Assembly: GCF_947495025.1 (NCBI RefSeq) | Contig: NZ_CANLXG010000002.1 | Coordinates: 248,001 to 312,000, forward strand | Origin: an uncultured Roseobacter sp. | Lineage (GTDB): Bacteria > Pseudomonadota > Alphaproteobacteria > Rhodobacterales > Rhodobacteraceae | Reading direction: 5' to 3' | Length of the DNA: 64,000 nt | In this document: piece by piece, positions 44,751-53,398 of the stretch | How the letters are laid out: every line of letters begins with the position of its first letter | Numbering within the stretch: position 1 is the first letter of the stretch | Notes under the pieces: model-generated | Database searches by the model: none | Told to the model about the DNA's origin: nothing | What the model saw: only the letters and a program-made list of their open reading frames with translations | Translations under genes and position numbers: made by a program

Positions 44751-45755
44751 TTACATACCCCGGGCGGCTTCGAGCGGGCCGGTGTTGATCGTGCCTTCAT
44801 AACTGTCGAGCGCCGAGTCTATGGATCCTGCCTCAACGAAGACGTCTGCCACACCCTTCATAAAGGAAGCGGCATTGCCGCCCAGCCAGGCATCGGACAG
44901 TGCGACATCCGCAGGCAGCATCTTCATCCCGGAGAGCGCATCCTTGGCCGCAGGCACATCCATACCCGCTTCTTTGGCGACCACTTCGATCATTTCCTCG
45001 CCACCAGCACCGGAGTTGTAGCGCTCATTCTCCCTGGTTACGACCGACAGGAACCTGGCCACTTCATCGCCGTTCTCGGCAATATAGGAAGCCGGCGCGG
45101 AGATGACATCAAACACCAGAATGCCGACTTCTTCCTTTTCCGCACCCGTCAGCAGCACGTTACCGTATTCTTTCATACGGGTCAGGCCACCGCCGTAACC
45201 GCAAGCGAAATCAACCGCCTTCTGGCTCAGTGCAGCGGCCCCTTCAGGCGGCGCCATGTCAACAACCTGCAGGCTCTCCAGGGGGACACCGAAATGGGCC
45301 ATCTGGCGCAGGAAGCCATAGTGGGCCGCGGTCCCGAGAGGGACGGCAACCTTCTTACCTGCCAGCTCGCCCGCAGAGGCCTTGTCGATCTCAAGATCGG
45401 CATGCACCACGCAGTTGTCATTCTCTGAATAGCTCACTGCAACGTCGATGATCTGCAGGTCCTGCCCACCAGAGGTTGCCACCACGAAAGGCGGAACACC
45501 CTGAGATACGGCAATCTGAACGTCGCCCGAAGCCATCGCTGCAGACATTGCCGTTCCGGTCTCGAAGCTGACCCAGTTTACTTTCTTTCCAAGTGCCTCA
45601 TCAAAGGCTCCGGATGCTTTGGCCGCAAGGAAAGGCATCGGCCATTCCAGGAAATAGGCGACCGTGATTTCTTCGTGGCCGTCAGCAATGGCCGCCTGGC
45701 CCGACAGGGTCATCGCAACCCCTGCAGCAAAGCCGATCGTTGTCGTTCTGATCAT
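44751..45755 (-). CDS. TauA-like ABC transporter periplasmic binding protein
   Basis: 334 residues. A signal peptide (MIRTTTIGFAAGVAMTLSGQ, cleavage after AIA) is followed by a type II periplasmic-binding fold: EITVAYFLEWPMPF, FETGTAMSAAMASGDVQIAVSQGV and LAGKKVAVPLGTAAHYGFLRQM match the taurine/nitrate/sulfonate family. With no intact permease and a broken tauB, its partner is elsewhere or the gene is an orphan. GGGAGAG lies upstream of the ATG at 45755. Confidence 0.85.
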   Translation of the reverse strand: MIRTTTIGFAAGVAMTLSGQAAIADGHEEITVAYFLEWPMPFLAAKASGAFDEALGKKVNWVSFETGTAMSAAMASGDVQIAVSQGVPPFVVATSGGQDLQIIDVAVSYSENDNCVVHADLEIDKASAGELAGKKVAVPLGTAAHYGFLRQMAHFGVPLESLQVVDMAPPEGAAALSQKAVDFACGYGGGLTRMKEYGNVLLTGAEKEEVGILVFDVISAPASYIAENGDEVARFLSVVTRENERYNSGAGGEEMIEVVAKEAGMDVPAAKDALSGMKMLPADVALSDAWLGGNAASFMKGVADVFVEAGSIDSALDSYEGTINTGPLEAARGM

Positions 45756-45779
45756 CGTATACTCTCCCTGAGCAGTTTT

Positions 45780-45819
45780 GTTTCGCAATATCAAACCTAA
45801 ATTTCACAAAATGAAATTT
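45780..45819 (-). promoter_or_regulatory. tauA promoter region with an 8-5-8 palindrome
   Basis: AAATTTCA (45799-45806) and TGAAATTT (45812-45819) form a perfect inverted repeat around CAAAA. The shared element GTTTCGCAATA (45780-45790) lies between it and the tauA start. The size and symmetry suit a regulator such as the neighbouring IclR protein. Confidence 0.45.
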
Positions 45820-46356
45820 CAAGAAAATTCTTCTTGCCGTCAGAGCCAGCTCCAAAACGGCTGAAATTGCACCGACATCAGAACAATTGCCTCTCACACG
45901 ACATCCCGGCTCTGTGGGTTCTGATTGCGCTCTGCTGATTGCACGAGTGGTTGCAGGGCTGTTCAGGATGCAGCTGATCTTTGGCGCGGTGACGGGCTAC
46001 CCGGCAAAACTGGCGCTGGTTGCAGTCTTTCGGCACGCGCACCGCAGGGAAACAGGGCAATGACCCGGATACCCGGATCCTGCCCTTGCTGAATCCAGGA
46101 CGCCTGCGTGGCCGAACGAAAACCGGCCAGCATTCACGACGTTCCCGGATGGAGCGCGCCCGGAGCCCGGGGTCAGATATCACAAGGTCCGCTCCGTTCA
46201 ACAATGCGGAAAACGATCGAGGAGAGGCGCGCGACGTCAGCATCGCGCGGCGCCGCCTTAGGTCAACGGGGCCGCTGACTGATGCGCGATTTAATGGCCC
46301 AGGCCACGACGCTTTGGCAGTTGCAGTGCGTCCACGCGCTGTGTCTGGCACTCATA
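45820..46356. other. Gene-poor stretch between tauA and the TetR gene
   Basis: About 540 bases without a recognisable gene. Open frames cover part of it on both strands but their translations are Arg- and Cys-rich and match no family known to me, so they look like non-coding or decayed DNA. Confidence 0.4.
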
Positions 46357-46974
46357 TCAGTTTTCGGGCTTTGCCAGAACCGAGCTGACGTATTTCTCTG
46401 TATCGCCAGTGAGATCACTGTCATCGAACCCGGCCCGCGCGCGGAACACCATCCCCTGCCTGAGATCGAACATAAGCTTTGCGCGATCAGCGCTCGGGAA
46501 TTCTCGGGGCAGGTTGCCGAGTTCAATTTCATGGTCAAAACGGGCTTTGATACGACTGTCTGTCGATGTAATCGCATCACGCAACAACTCTGCCGTTCCC
46601 TCGACATGTCCAGCACTTGTCGCAACACAGGATACGAGGAAGCAGCCTTTTGCCCCGCTCGCATGATGTGTTGAGTAGTCAATCACCGCCTCGAAAAATG
46701 CCCGGACTGCCTGAGTTATGTCTGGCTCGGTTTCCAGTGCGACAAGAGGTGTGCATGCATCGTTTGTCGCATAGCTGTTGATGGCTTCCAGATAGAGGCC
46801 GTGCTTATCACCGAACTCGGCATAAAGGCTCGGGCTGTTTATCCCCATCGCATCTGTGAGCAGCTTCATCGACGCGCCTTCATATCCCTGCTTCCAGAAC
46901 ACGCCGGTTGCTTTGGCCAGGGCATTGTCGCGATCGAAGGCTTTAGGTCTTCCAACTTTTTTTGTAACGCTCAT
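46357..46974 (-). CDS. TetR-family regulator
   Basis: 205 residues. The N-terminal helix-turn-helix has GRPKAFDRDNALAKATGVFWKQGYEGASM and INSPSLYAEFGDKHGLYLEAI, as in the TetR/AcrR group that includes YxaF/ComR-type repressors. Cys residues in GAKGCFLVSCVATSAG might sense thiol-reactive compounds. It is divergent from the redoxin gene and sits between repeated operator-like elements, so repression of both genes is likely. Confidence 0.9.
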   Translation of the reverse strand: MSVTKKVGRPKAFDRDNALAKATGVFWKQGYEGASMKLLTDAMGINSPSLYAEFGDKHGLYLEAINSYATNDACTPLVALETEPDITQAVRAFFEAVIDYSTHHASGAKGCFLVSCVATSAGHVEGTAELLRDAITSTDSRIKARFDHEIELGNLPREFPSADRAKLMFDLRQGMVFRARAGFDDSDLTGDTEKYVSSVLAKPEN

Positions 46975-47030
46975 TACAAAATCCCTTGACGTTTTGGCGT
47001 ATCTATATTTTATAACGATCATCACAAAAT
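46964..47030. promoter_or_regulatory. Repeated operators and promoter between the TetR and redoxin genes
   Basis: GTAACGCTCATTACAAAAT (46964-46982) recurs as ATAACGATCATCACAAAAT (47012-47030) with three mismatches. The first overlaps the TetR start codon and contains the dyad GTAA/TTAC; the second lies just before the redoxin gene. A -35-like TTGACG (46986-46991) with TATAAC (47011-47016) lies between them. Two-copy operators of this kind suit autoregulated TetR repressors. Confidence 0.6.
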
Positions 47031-47044
47031 ACAAGGACCAGATC

Positions 47045-47587
47045 ATGCCGTCACAAAAATTGCCTGCCGGATCGCCGTTTCCGGTAATGTCCGTAGCCAG
47101 ACTGGGTGGGGGCAAACTGACGCCAGGTGTTCCACAGGAAGGTCGCGACTGGCAGGTGGTGGTCGTATATCGCGGCAAACACTGCCCGATGTGCACAAGC
47201 TATCTGAAGGAGCTTCAGGCACTCCTGCCAGAATTTCACGCGCTTGGATTGGATGTCGTAGCCATCTCTGCCGACCCGGAAGACAAAGCAAAAGACCAGA
47301 TCAGTTCTGTGCAGCCAGACTACCCTGTTAGTTATGGTCTGAGCGTCGACCAGATGTACAAGCTCGGGCTCTACGTGTCCGACCCAAGGTCTCCGAAGGA
47401 AACGGATCGTCCCTTTGCTGAGCCAGGTATCTTCGTCGTCAATGCACATGGCCAGATCCAGGTGACCGACATTTCAAACGCGCCGTTTGCACGGCCAGAC
47501 CTGAAAACTCTGCTCGGCGGTCTTCGCTTCATCCGCAATCCCGAAAACAACTATCCCATTCGGGGAACACGCGCCGCACCTGGATAA
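47045..47587 (+). CDS. AhpC/TSA-type redoxin
   Basis: 180 residues with a thioredoxin-fold peroxiredoxin core: VVVYRGKHCPMCTSYLKELQALLPEF (CxxC), LDVVAISADPEDKAKDQ and LGLYVSDPRSPKETDRPFAEPGIFVV. It would act as a thiol-dependent reductase or peroxidase. The ATG at 47045 lies 14 bases after an operator copy. It heads a run with a signal-peptide NTF2-fold protein and a second NTF2-fold protein. Confidence 0.85.
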   Translation: MPSQKLPAGSPFPVMSVARLGGGKLTPGVPQEGRDWQVVVVYRGKHCPMCTSYLKELQALLPEFHALGLDVVAISADPEDKAKDQISSVQPDYPVSYGLSVDQMYKLGLYVSDPRSPKETDRPFAEPGIFVVNAHGQIQVTDISNAPFARPDLKTLLGGLRFIRNPENNYPIRGTRAAPG

Positions 47588-47636
47588 AACCTCACAACTG
47601 ACCGAAATCACTGTACTGATCTGAAAGGACAAGCTC

Positions 47637-48104
47637 ATGCGCTTGATATCCGCCCTCTCCGCTATTGCCGTCATTTTCTCCCTGGCGCTGCCTGTTATTG
47701 CCGAAACGACGGCCCGGGACGAAACACGCGAAAGCCTGATTGCCTTTAACGACCGCTTCAACCAGCTTGCAGCATCACATGACGCGGCCGGCCTGATCGC
47801 TCTCTATGACGAAGACGCGTTCTGGATCGCACCAGCAACGCGACCGAGCCAGGGGCGAGACGGAGTTCCTCGCCAGACCATCACCTTCATGAGCGAAAAC
47901 AATGGCAGGTTATCTCACACCGTAGAAGACCTTTTCATCTCTGACGACGGCAGACTGGCCGTCATGAAAGGCGTGACGCGGGCCTCAGTCGAAAGCCACG
48001 GCTTCCAGCTTGAAGGTTCTTACATCTATGTCCTTGAGCGGGCAGGCGAGAGTGAGCCGTGGCGGATCGTGCTGGATATGTTCAGCAACTATGCAGCTGA
48101 GTAG
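47637..48104 (+). CDS. Exported NTF2-fold (SnoaL/DUF4440-like) protein
   Basis: 155 residues. MRLISALSAIAVIFSLALPVIA is a signal peptide; the mature part has FNDRFNQLAASHDAAGLIALYDEDAFWIAP, GRDGVPRQTITFM and GEPWRI, typical of the SnoaL-like NTF2 fold. Cargo or substrate is unknown. It follows the redoxin gene by 49 bases and probably shares its promoter. Confidence 0.8.
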   Translation: MRLISALSAIAVIFSLALPVIAETTARDETRESLIAFNDRFNQLAASHDAAGLIALYDEDAFWIAPATRPSQGRDGVPRQTITFMSENNGRLSHTVEDLFISDDGRLAVMKGVTRASVESHGFQLEGSYIYVLERAGESEPWRIVLDMFSNYAAE

Positions 48105-48153
48105 CCAACGCGCCAATGCCCCCGATATCCGAAATTTTCGAAGGAAAAAGACA

Positions 48154-48561
48154 ATGGCAATGACAGAAAACCACCCGAACGCGACCGCCGTCAAAGAGGC
48201 ATTGAACGGATTGATCTATGGTGTCTCCGGGCACTCGTTTGAAGTGTTGGATAACCTGTATCACCGCGACATGCAGACCTGTCTTTTACTGAATGACGGC
48301 ACCCTGATGCGCAACGACAAGGCAGGATTCATGGCCTTTATCAGAGACAACATGGGGGCGCTGAAGGACGACGATCCGTGGGTAAAATACCATCTGGTCG
48401 AGGCCGATGACACGCACGGGCACATTGTCGTCAGCCGAAAGAATAACGCGACCGGGCGATATCAACTCATCTCGCTCAGCATAGACTTCGTGTTCGAAGA
48501 CGGCCGTTGGCAGATCGTCCGCGAGATCATCATGACGCGCAGCGATGCGACAGACGGCTGA
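48154..48561 (+). CDS. NTF2-fold protein
   Basis: 135 residues: NGLIYGVSGHSFEVLDNLYHRDMQTCLL and IDFVFEDGRWQIVREIIM fit the NTF2-like fold used by SnoaL and ketosteroid isomerase-type proteins. The ATG at 48154 has GAAGGAAA upstream. It is the third gene of the redoxin unit. Substrate unknown. Confidence 0.78.
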   Translation: MAMTENHPNATAVKEALNGLIYGVSGHSFEVLDNLYHRDMQTCLLLNDGTLMRNDKAGFMAFIRDNMGALKDDDPWVKYHLVEADDTHGHIVVSRKNNATGRYQLISLSIDFVFEDGRWQIVREIIMTRSDATDG

Positions 48562-48664
48562 GCAATGCGTCGCGATGTGTCTCCTGGCTCCGCACAACTG
48601 TGCTGCAAAAACCAGGGGAACAGACCGTGACTGCTCATGGGATTCTTGTTCTGTTAACTGGAAT

Positions 48665-48988
48665 CTACGATTTTGGCTCTGACCTGGCCGCAATCGGGTT
48701 GGAAATACCGCGACGACGGTCCGCACAGACCCTGTCACTTTCACCGAATTCAGTTACACCAGAATCAACGCTGATGATTTCTCCTGCGCCTGCTGCACCC
48801 AGGGGTGCATGTGGGACAGGTGGCTCGACGAGATAGAGACCAGCGACATAAAGCAACTCTGCCCGATTAAGGCCTGCCGCGCGCATGCGGACTTGCACTT
48901 CATCGGCCGCCAGCGGCTGAACGGGCCGTTCGACCAGCTCGATTTTCTCGGGTCCTCCAGGCGTGTCAAATTGTGCGATGGTGGGCAT
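48665..48988 (-). pseudogene. 3'-truncated quinone-oxidoreductase gene
   Basis: The first 85 residues (from the ATG at 48986-48988) match the N-terminus of MDR quinone oxidoreductases: IAQFDTPGGPEKIELVERP, VQVRMRAAGLNRAELLYVAGLY, AAGAGEIISVDSGVTEFGESDRVC. After that the translation is unrelated and stops. The catalytic and NADPH domains are absent, so this is a truncated remnant. AAGGATA lies upstream of its start. It is divergent from the LysR gene, an arrangement typical of LysR-regulated quinone reductases. Confidence 0.65.
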
Positions 48989-49091
48989 AACTTATCCTTT
49001 CGAAGCGAGTGTCCCCGCAAGACTACTGGTGCCTTTTCGCAAGATCACGTAGCGTATTGGCATCTTGATGGTGCAAAAATGCGAGGTCGGT

Positions 49092-49958
49092 ATGAACTGG
49101 GAAGACATCAAAACACTCCGCGCCGTCGTTCAGCACAAGACGGTTCGTGCTGCAGGAGAAGCGCTTGGCGTGCACCACACAACAGTCGGGCGAAGGATCG
49201 ACTCGCTGGAAGAAAGCCTCGGCACCAGCCTGTTCAGCCGCACGCCTGACGGGTTGCTTCTGACCTCTGCCGGAGAGACCCTGTACCGGGTTGCGCAGAC
49301 CTTTGGCGAAGCACTGATTGACGCGGAGCGCAGCATCGCGGGCCTGGACGATGAACTGGCCGGTCCCTTGACCGTCACGATGCCCGAGCCGTTGCTCAAT
49401 GTGCTCTTCATGCCGGAGTTGCCAGGTTTTATCGCGCAACACCCATCGATCGAGTTGCGCTTTGATACGTCACTGTCGATCCGGGACGTTGCGCGGCGCG
49501 AAGCAGATTTTGCCGTCCGGCTGGACAATAATCCACCGGACACTCTGGTGGGAAAACGCCTCTATGCATATACAGAGGCTGCATACGCTACGCCCGATTA
49601 TCTGTCTCGTGATCCGAAGTCTTATCGCTGGCTCGGCTGGGGGAAAGCGACGCAAGGCGCGCCGGAATGGGTGCGGACATCTGAGTTTCCGGACAACCCC
49701 GTCTGGGGCGTCTTCCCGACCATCCCGGCGCAACACGCGGCGGCACGGCAAGGACTGGGTCTCGCGATCCTGCCTTGCCTGTTTGGCGACGCGGATCAGG
49801 ATCTGCAACGCGCAGGCAAAAGGGCTCCGGTAAGCAGCCGGGACATCTGGTTACTGACACATAATGATCTGCGCCAGACAGCACGTGTTCAGGCATTCAT
49901 GAGCTTTGCAGAAACCGTTTTACGCAAACATAAAAAACGTCTGATTGGCGAGGCATAA
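49092..49958 (+). CDS. LysR-family regulator
   Basis: 288 residues. The helix-turn-helix (about 5-60) is IKTLRAVVQHKTVRAAGEALGVHHTTVGRRIDSLEE; the substrate-binding domain follows with READFAVRLDNNPPDTLVGKRLY. It resembles the group that regulates divergent oxidoreductases. It stands between a truncated quinone reductase and two haloalkane dehalogenase genes, so either may be its target. The start at 49092 has GAGGTCGG upstream; codons upstream to 49065 are possible. Confidence 0.9.
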   Translation: MNWEDIKTLRAVVQHKTVRAAGEALGVHHTTVGRRIDSLEESLGTSLFSRTPDGLLLTSAGETLYRVAQTFGEALIDAERSIAGLDDELAGPLTVTMPEPLLNVLFMPELPGFIAQHPSIELRFDTSLSIRDVARREADFAVRLDNNPPDTLVGKRLYAYTEAAYATPDYLSRDPKSYRWLGWGKATQGAPEWVRTSEFPDNPVWGVFPTIPAQHAAARQGLGLAILPCLFGDADQDLQRAGKRAPVSSRDIWLLTHNDLRQTARVQAFMSFAETVLRKHKKRLIGEA

Positions 49959-49966
49959 GCAACTTT

Positions 49967-50018
49967 GCAAATTCGCACCAGATAGCTGCAAACTTACTCC
50001 GTGATGCTGCGAAATTGC
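49967..50018. promoter_or_regulatory. Inverted repeat upstream of the dehalogenase pair
   Basis: GCAAATTCGCA (49967-49977) and TGCGAAATTGC (50008-50018) are near-reverse complements spaced by 30 bases. They lie in the gap between LysR and the first dehalogenase. This could be a LysR-type recognition/activation site pair. The site spans 50001-50018, which favours the dehalogenase start at 50064 over a longer one. Confidence 0.4.
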
Positions 50019-50063
50019 GATGCTATTTCTGAGCCACACAACGGTTTTGGTTTGGAAACTCCC

Positions 50064-51008
50064 ATGCTCGACACATCAAAAGGCGTGCATCCACGCATTA
50101 AGGAGCTGGGACTTCAGGGCGAGTATCCGTTCGCATCGCAGTTCATTCAGACGCCAATGGGTCAGATGCACTACCTCGACGAGGGCACCGGGAATGAGCG
50201 CTCAACGGTGCTTGCGGTGCACGGCAATCCATCATGGTCATTCCTGTATCGCGCGCTGGTAAAGGGCCTCTCAACAGAGCGTCGCATCGTCGTGCCGGAT
50301 CATATTGGCTTCGGTCTGTCTGACAAACCTGATGACGAAGCCGCTTATACGCTGAAGGCCCATATCGATCATCTTGAGGCACTGGTGCTCCGGCTTGAGC
50401 TGAACAACATCACCCTTGTGATGCAGGACTGGGGCGGCCCGATTGGCCTCGGCGTCGCGGCCCGTCATCCTGAGCGCATCAAGGCGCTGGTGGTGATGAA
50501 CACATTCGGGTTTTATCCACCGGTCGACGGGATGAACCCGGAACACCTCAAACTGCCCCCGCCGCTCCTCATGATGCGGTCCAGAGGTCTGGGCGACTTT
50601 ATGGTGCGCCGCCTGGGGTTCTTTGAGCGGCAGGTTATGCCCATGGCCACCGCGACCAAGCGCAGGGGCGCCGCCAGGCGGGCTTATCGCGACATTTTAC
50701 GGAACAGTTCGGAACGCGCCGGTGTCATGGCATTTCCGCGCATGATCCCGACCAAAACGGCCCATCCAGCGGCCAAAATCCTGCTCGAAGAAACAGGCCC
50801 CTATGTCGAACAGTTTGATGGCCCGGCACATATCTTCTGGGGGCTGAAAGACCCGCTGATCCCAACAGGCGCATTGGCCGCCTGGAAGAAGCGTTTGCCC
50901 CAGGCTGGCGTCACCGAGTTCGAAAAGGCGCGTCACTACCTGCAGGACGACGAACCTGCGGCTCTCGTGCGTGAGCTGCGCACATTTTTGGCCAAAAGTG
51001 CCGATTGA
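50064..51008 (+). CDS. Haloalkane dehalogenase-like alpha/beta hydrolase (HLD-I/III type)
   Basis: 314 residues. The oxyanion/halide motif HGNPSWSFLY (Asn near 55), nucleophile motif MQDWGG (Asp122 with Trp123), acid in WGLKDPLIP and catalytic His in RHYLQDDEP give an Asp-His-Asp triad. In haloalkane dehalogenases this triad belongs to subfamilies I and III. It would hydrolyse carbon-halogen bonds in small alkanes, but related hydrolases make ester or epoxide activities possible. It lies 32 bases before a second dehalogenase. Confidence 0.82.
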   Translation: MLDTSKGVHPRIKELGLQGEYPFASQFIQTPMGQMHYLDEGTGNERSTVLAVHGNPSWSFLYRALVKGLSTERRIVVPDHIGFGLSDKPDDEAAYTLKAHIDHLEALVLRLELNNITLVMQDWGGPIGLGVAARHPERIKALVVMNTFGFYPPVDGMNPEHLKLPPPLLMMRSRGLGDFMVRRLGFFERQVMPMATATKRRGAARRAYRDILRNSSERAGVMAFPRMIPTKTAHPAAKILLEETGPYVEQFDGPAHIFWGLKDPLIPTGALAAWKKRLPQAGVTEFEKARHYLQDDEPAALVRELRTFLAKSAD

Positions 51009-51040
51009 TCCACCAGTCACACCTCACAAGGAGACGACGT

Positions 51041-52021
51041 ATGACCCTCAGAATATCCAGACGTTCCGTGCTGCAGGGAACCGTTGCAACGATCGCTTTC
51101 GTGTCGGCGCTTCCCGCGCTCGCAGAAAGGTTTATTCCTTCTGCAGACATGCCATTCGAGAAAAAATTCGTCGAAGTGAACGGCTCGCAGATGGCCTATG
51201 TCGATGAAGGGGATGGACCGGTTATTCTCTTTCTGCACGGAAATCCCACGTCATCCTACCTTTGGCGCAACATCATTCCATTCGTAAGCGATACACACCG
51301 CGCTATTGCACCCGATCTCATTGGGATGGGTGACAGTGACAAGCCCGACATCGACTACACCTTCGCTGATCACGCGGGGTACCTTGGTGGCTTCATCGGA
51401 GCTCTTGGATTGCAGGACATCACTCTGGTGGTCCATGACTGGGGCTCGGTCCTCGGGATGCGATATGCGCGTCTGAACGAAGGCAATGTGAAGGCCGTCG
51501 CGTTCATGGAAGCAGGCATACCGCCCGCGCTCCCCGCGCCCAGCCTTGAAGCAATGGGTGAGCCAAGTGCGCAACTCTTCGCGATGTTGCGTTCGTCCGC
51601 CAGTGAAGAAGCCGTTTTGCAGGGCAATTTCTTTGTCGAAGAAGTCCTGGGCAAAATGGCCGTCGCAACACCGCTTTCGCAAGAGGTACTGGACAACTAC
51701 CGCGCACCTTTCCCAACGCCTGAAAGCCGCAAACCCACCCTTGTATGGCCGCGGCAGGTTCCCATCGCTGGCGAGCCGGCGGACACCGCGGAAGTGATCA
51801 CGGCCAACGGAGACTGGCTGTACTCGACCGACATGCCCAAGCTGATGTTTCATGTCGCACCTGGTGCGCTGATGCCGCCGCCGGTCGTCGAATACGTGAA
51901 AGCCAACGCGTCCAATCTGGAAGATGTGTTCCTCGGCCCCGGCGTTCATTTCGTGCAGGAAGATCACCCCGCAGCCATCGGTCGCGCCCTGCGCGATTGG
52001 GCCCACCGGTTGCCGGGTTGA
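51041..52021 (+). CDS. Haloalkane dehalogenase of subfamily II with a Tat signal
   Basis: 326 residues. The first 28 are a twin-arginine signal (SRRSVLQGTVATIAF then ALPALA), so the enzyme is exported folded. The catalytic set is complete: Asn68 (HGNPTSSYLW), Asp133 with Trp134 (VHDWGS), Glu157 (FMEAG) and His303 (GVHFVQED). The Asp-His-Glu triad is that of DhaA/LinB-type HLD-II. AAGGAGACGACGT precedes the ATG at 51041. Export to the periplasm is unusual for the family. Confidence 0.88.
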   Translation: MTLRISRRSVLQGTVATIAFVSALPALAERFIPSADMPFEKKFVEVNGSQMAYVDEGDGPVILFLHGNPTSSYLWRNIIPFVSDTHRAIAPDLIGMGDSDKPDIDYTFADHAGYLGGFIGALGLQDITLVVHDWGSVLGMRYARLNEGNVKAVAFMEAGIPPALPAPSLEAMGEPSAQLFAMLRSSASEEAVLQGNFFVEEVLGKMAVATPLSQEVLDNYRAPFPTPESRKPTLVWPRQVPIAGEPADTAEVITANGDWLYSTDMPKLMFHVAPGALMPPPVVEYVKANASNLEDVFLGPGVHFVQEDHPAAIGRALRDWAHRLPG

Positions 52022-52202
52022 AGTGCGAAATAATGAGCACGCAAGCCCCGTTTCCCTTGTCGCGTCGAAGTCATGACCAGCTTTCAGGCTGGCTATGTCA
52101 CCCGATTAAAGCCATCAACGACAGACATAGTGTCGAAGCAATTGCCGCCACCCCTCAGTTGACTGCGCCTGAGTTGCCTTCCCGGCCCGGAGAAATCATC
52201 TG

Positions 52203-52661
52203 TCACCTTACCTGACGAAGTAGGGACACCTTTTTGCCAACACGCTGATCATCCAGCAGAGTTTCGAAAATCCGGGCATACCGCTCCAGTGTATCGACCT
52301 CATCGTCGCGCCACTCTCTGGGCTTTCGGGCAAAAACCTCCAGCGCACCAGCGGCATAACCACCTGTAAAAAGCGGGACACCCATATAGGCCGCAATACC
52401 TTCTGCGGTCATCATCGGGCAACACACGTCACCATTTGTCCTGCTCATGTCCGCAATCATAAACGGACGGCCGGTTTCGATAACCCTCGCACAACAGGTG
52501 GTGGAAAGCCGCGGAGTTTCAAAGGCTTCGAGGCAATCCGAGAAGACAGTTGATACTATGTGCGAAAACTTGCCTTCGCTGATATCAATCCTTGTCACAG
52601 ACGTGATTTCGCTGCCAAACTCCAGACGAATACGCCGCAGAATATCAAATCTGTCTTCCAT
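52203..52661 (-). CDS. GAF-domain protein
   Basis: 152 residues: IRLEFGSEITSVTRIDI, CCARVIETGRPFMIADMSR, GIAAYMGVPLFTGGYAAGALEVFARKPREW and ERYARIFETLL fit a stand-alone GAF domain. Such domains bind small molecules (cyclic nucleotides, haem, chromophores). The ATG at 52661 is preferred; longer starts add unrelated residues. No output domain is attached. Confidence 0.7.
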   Translation of the reverse strand: MEDRFDILRRIRLEFGSEITSVTRIDISEGKFSHIVSTVFSDCLEAFETPRLSTTCCARVIETGRPFMIADMSRTNGDVCCPMMTAEGIAAYMGVPLFTGGYAAGALEVFARKPREWRDDEVDTLERYARIFETLLDDQRVGKKVSLLRQVR

Positions 52662-52855
52662 ATAAACCTGCTGAAAATGCACCCCCGAATGACCGAGATC
52701 ATACAATATCAGGCCAAACAACGCTACGATGATTTCTGTCGCACCCTTGCAACCCTGGGCAAAAGATGCGGCTCAGAGGGTCCGAAGGGAAAACGTATGC
52801 CGGCGACCGGGCGACAAAACACCCGTCAGGGAGCGGCGCAGGCCGATACGGCAGA

Positions 52856-53398
52856 ATGACGAAGACGATGGAAAACGAAGCACGGAAGATTGCCGGCGAT
52901 CTGCTGATCCGCACACGGAACGCATTGACGAGCGGTGATTACGACGCGTTTGGAGAGTGTTTTTGTATACCCTTCACGCTGTTCACGGATATTGGTGAAA
53001 CCAGAGTTCTGTCCCACCGGCAAAACCGGGAAATATTTGAGCGCGTGCGCTGGCACTATCGGGCCCTGAGCGTCACAGAGCTTCGGCGTGACCTGCTGAC
53101 GGCGCAGTTTTTTGGAGACGATGTGATACTTTCTGTTCACGAGGCTCGGTTGCTGCGCGACGGGAAACTGGTTCAGGAGCCGTTCAAGGTTCTGTCTACG
53201 CTGAATAAATGTGACGGCGCCTGGAAAATTTCGGACAACCGGTATGCTGTAAGCGGATCCCGGCGCTTCAATCGAGCGCTTTATGGTCCGAAACCGGTTA
53301 TCACAGCCAGACAGGCAGACCCGCAGGAAGCAGCAGAACTGCTGCATATTGTGCCGCCTGATCGCGGCAGTGTGTCGGATACGGTCCGGGAAAACTGA
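52856..53398 (+). CDS. NTF2-like or SnoaL-fold protein
   Basis: About 180 residues. LTSGDYDAFGECFCIPFTLFTDIG, FERVRWHYRALSVTELRRDLL and WKISDNRYAV suggest an NTF2-like fold. Start at 52856 or 52868. Divergent from the GAF gene. Function unknown. Confidence 0.65.
   Translation: MTKTMENEARKIAGDLLIRTRNALTSGDYDAFGECFCIPFTLFTDIGETRVLSHRQNREIFERVRWHYRALSVTELRRDLLTAQFFGDDVILSVHEARLLRDGKLVQEPFKVLSTLNKCDGAWKISDNRYAVSGSRRFNRALYGPKPVITARQADPQEAAELLHIVPPDRGSVSDTVREN

Noticed and set aside
45878..46351. Possible 158-residue gene on the minus strand
   Set aside because: The translation has no recognisable family and an amino-acid composition unlike a real protein; treated as part of the gene-poor gap.
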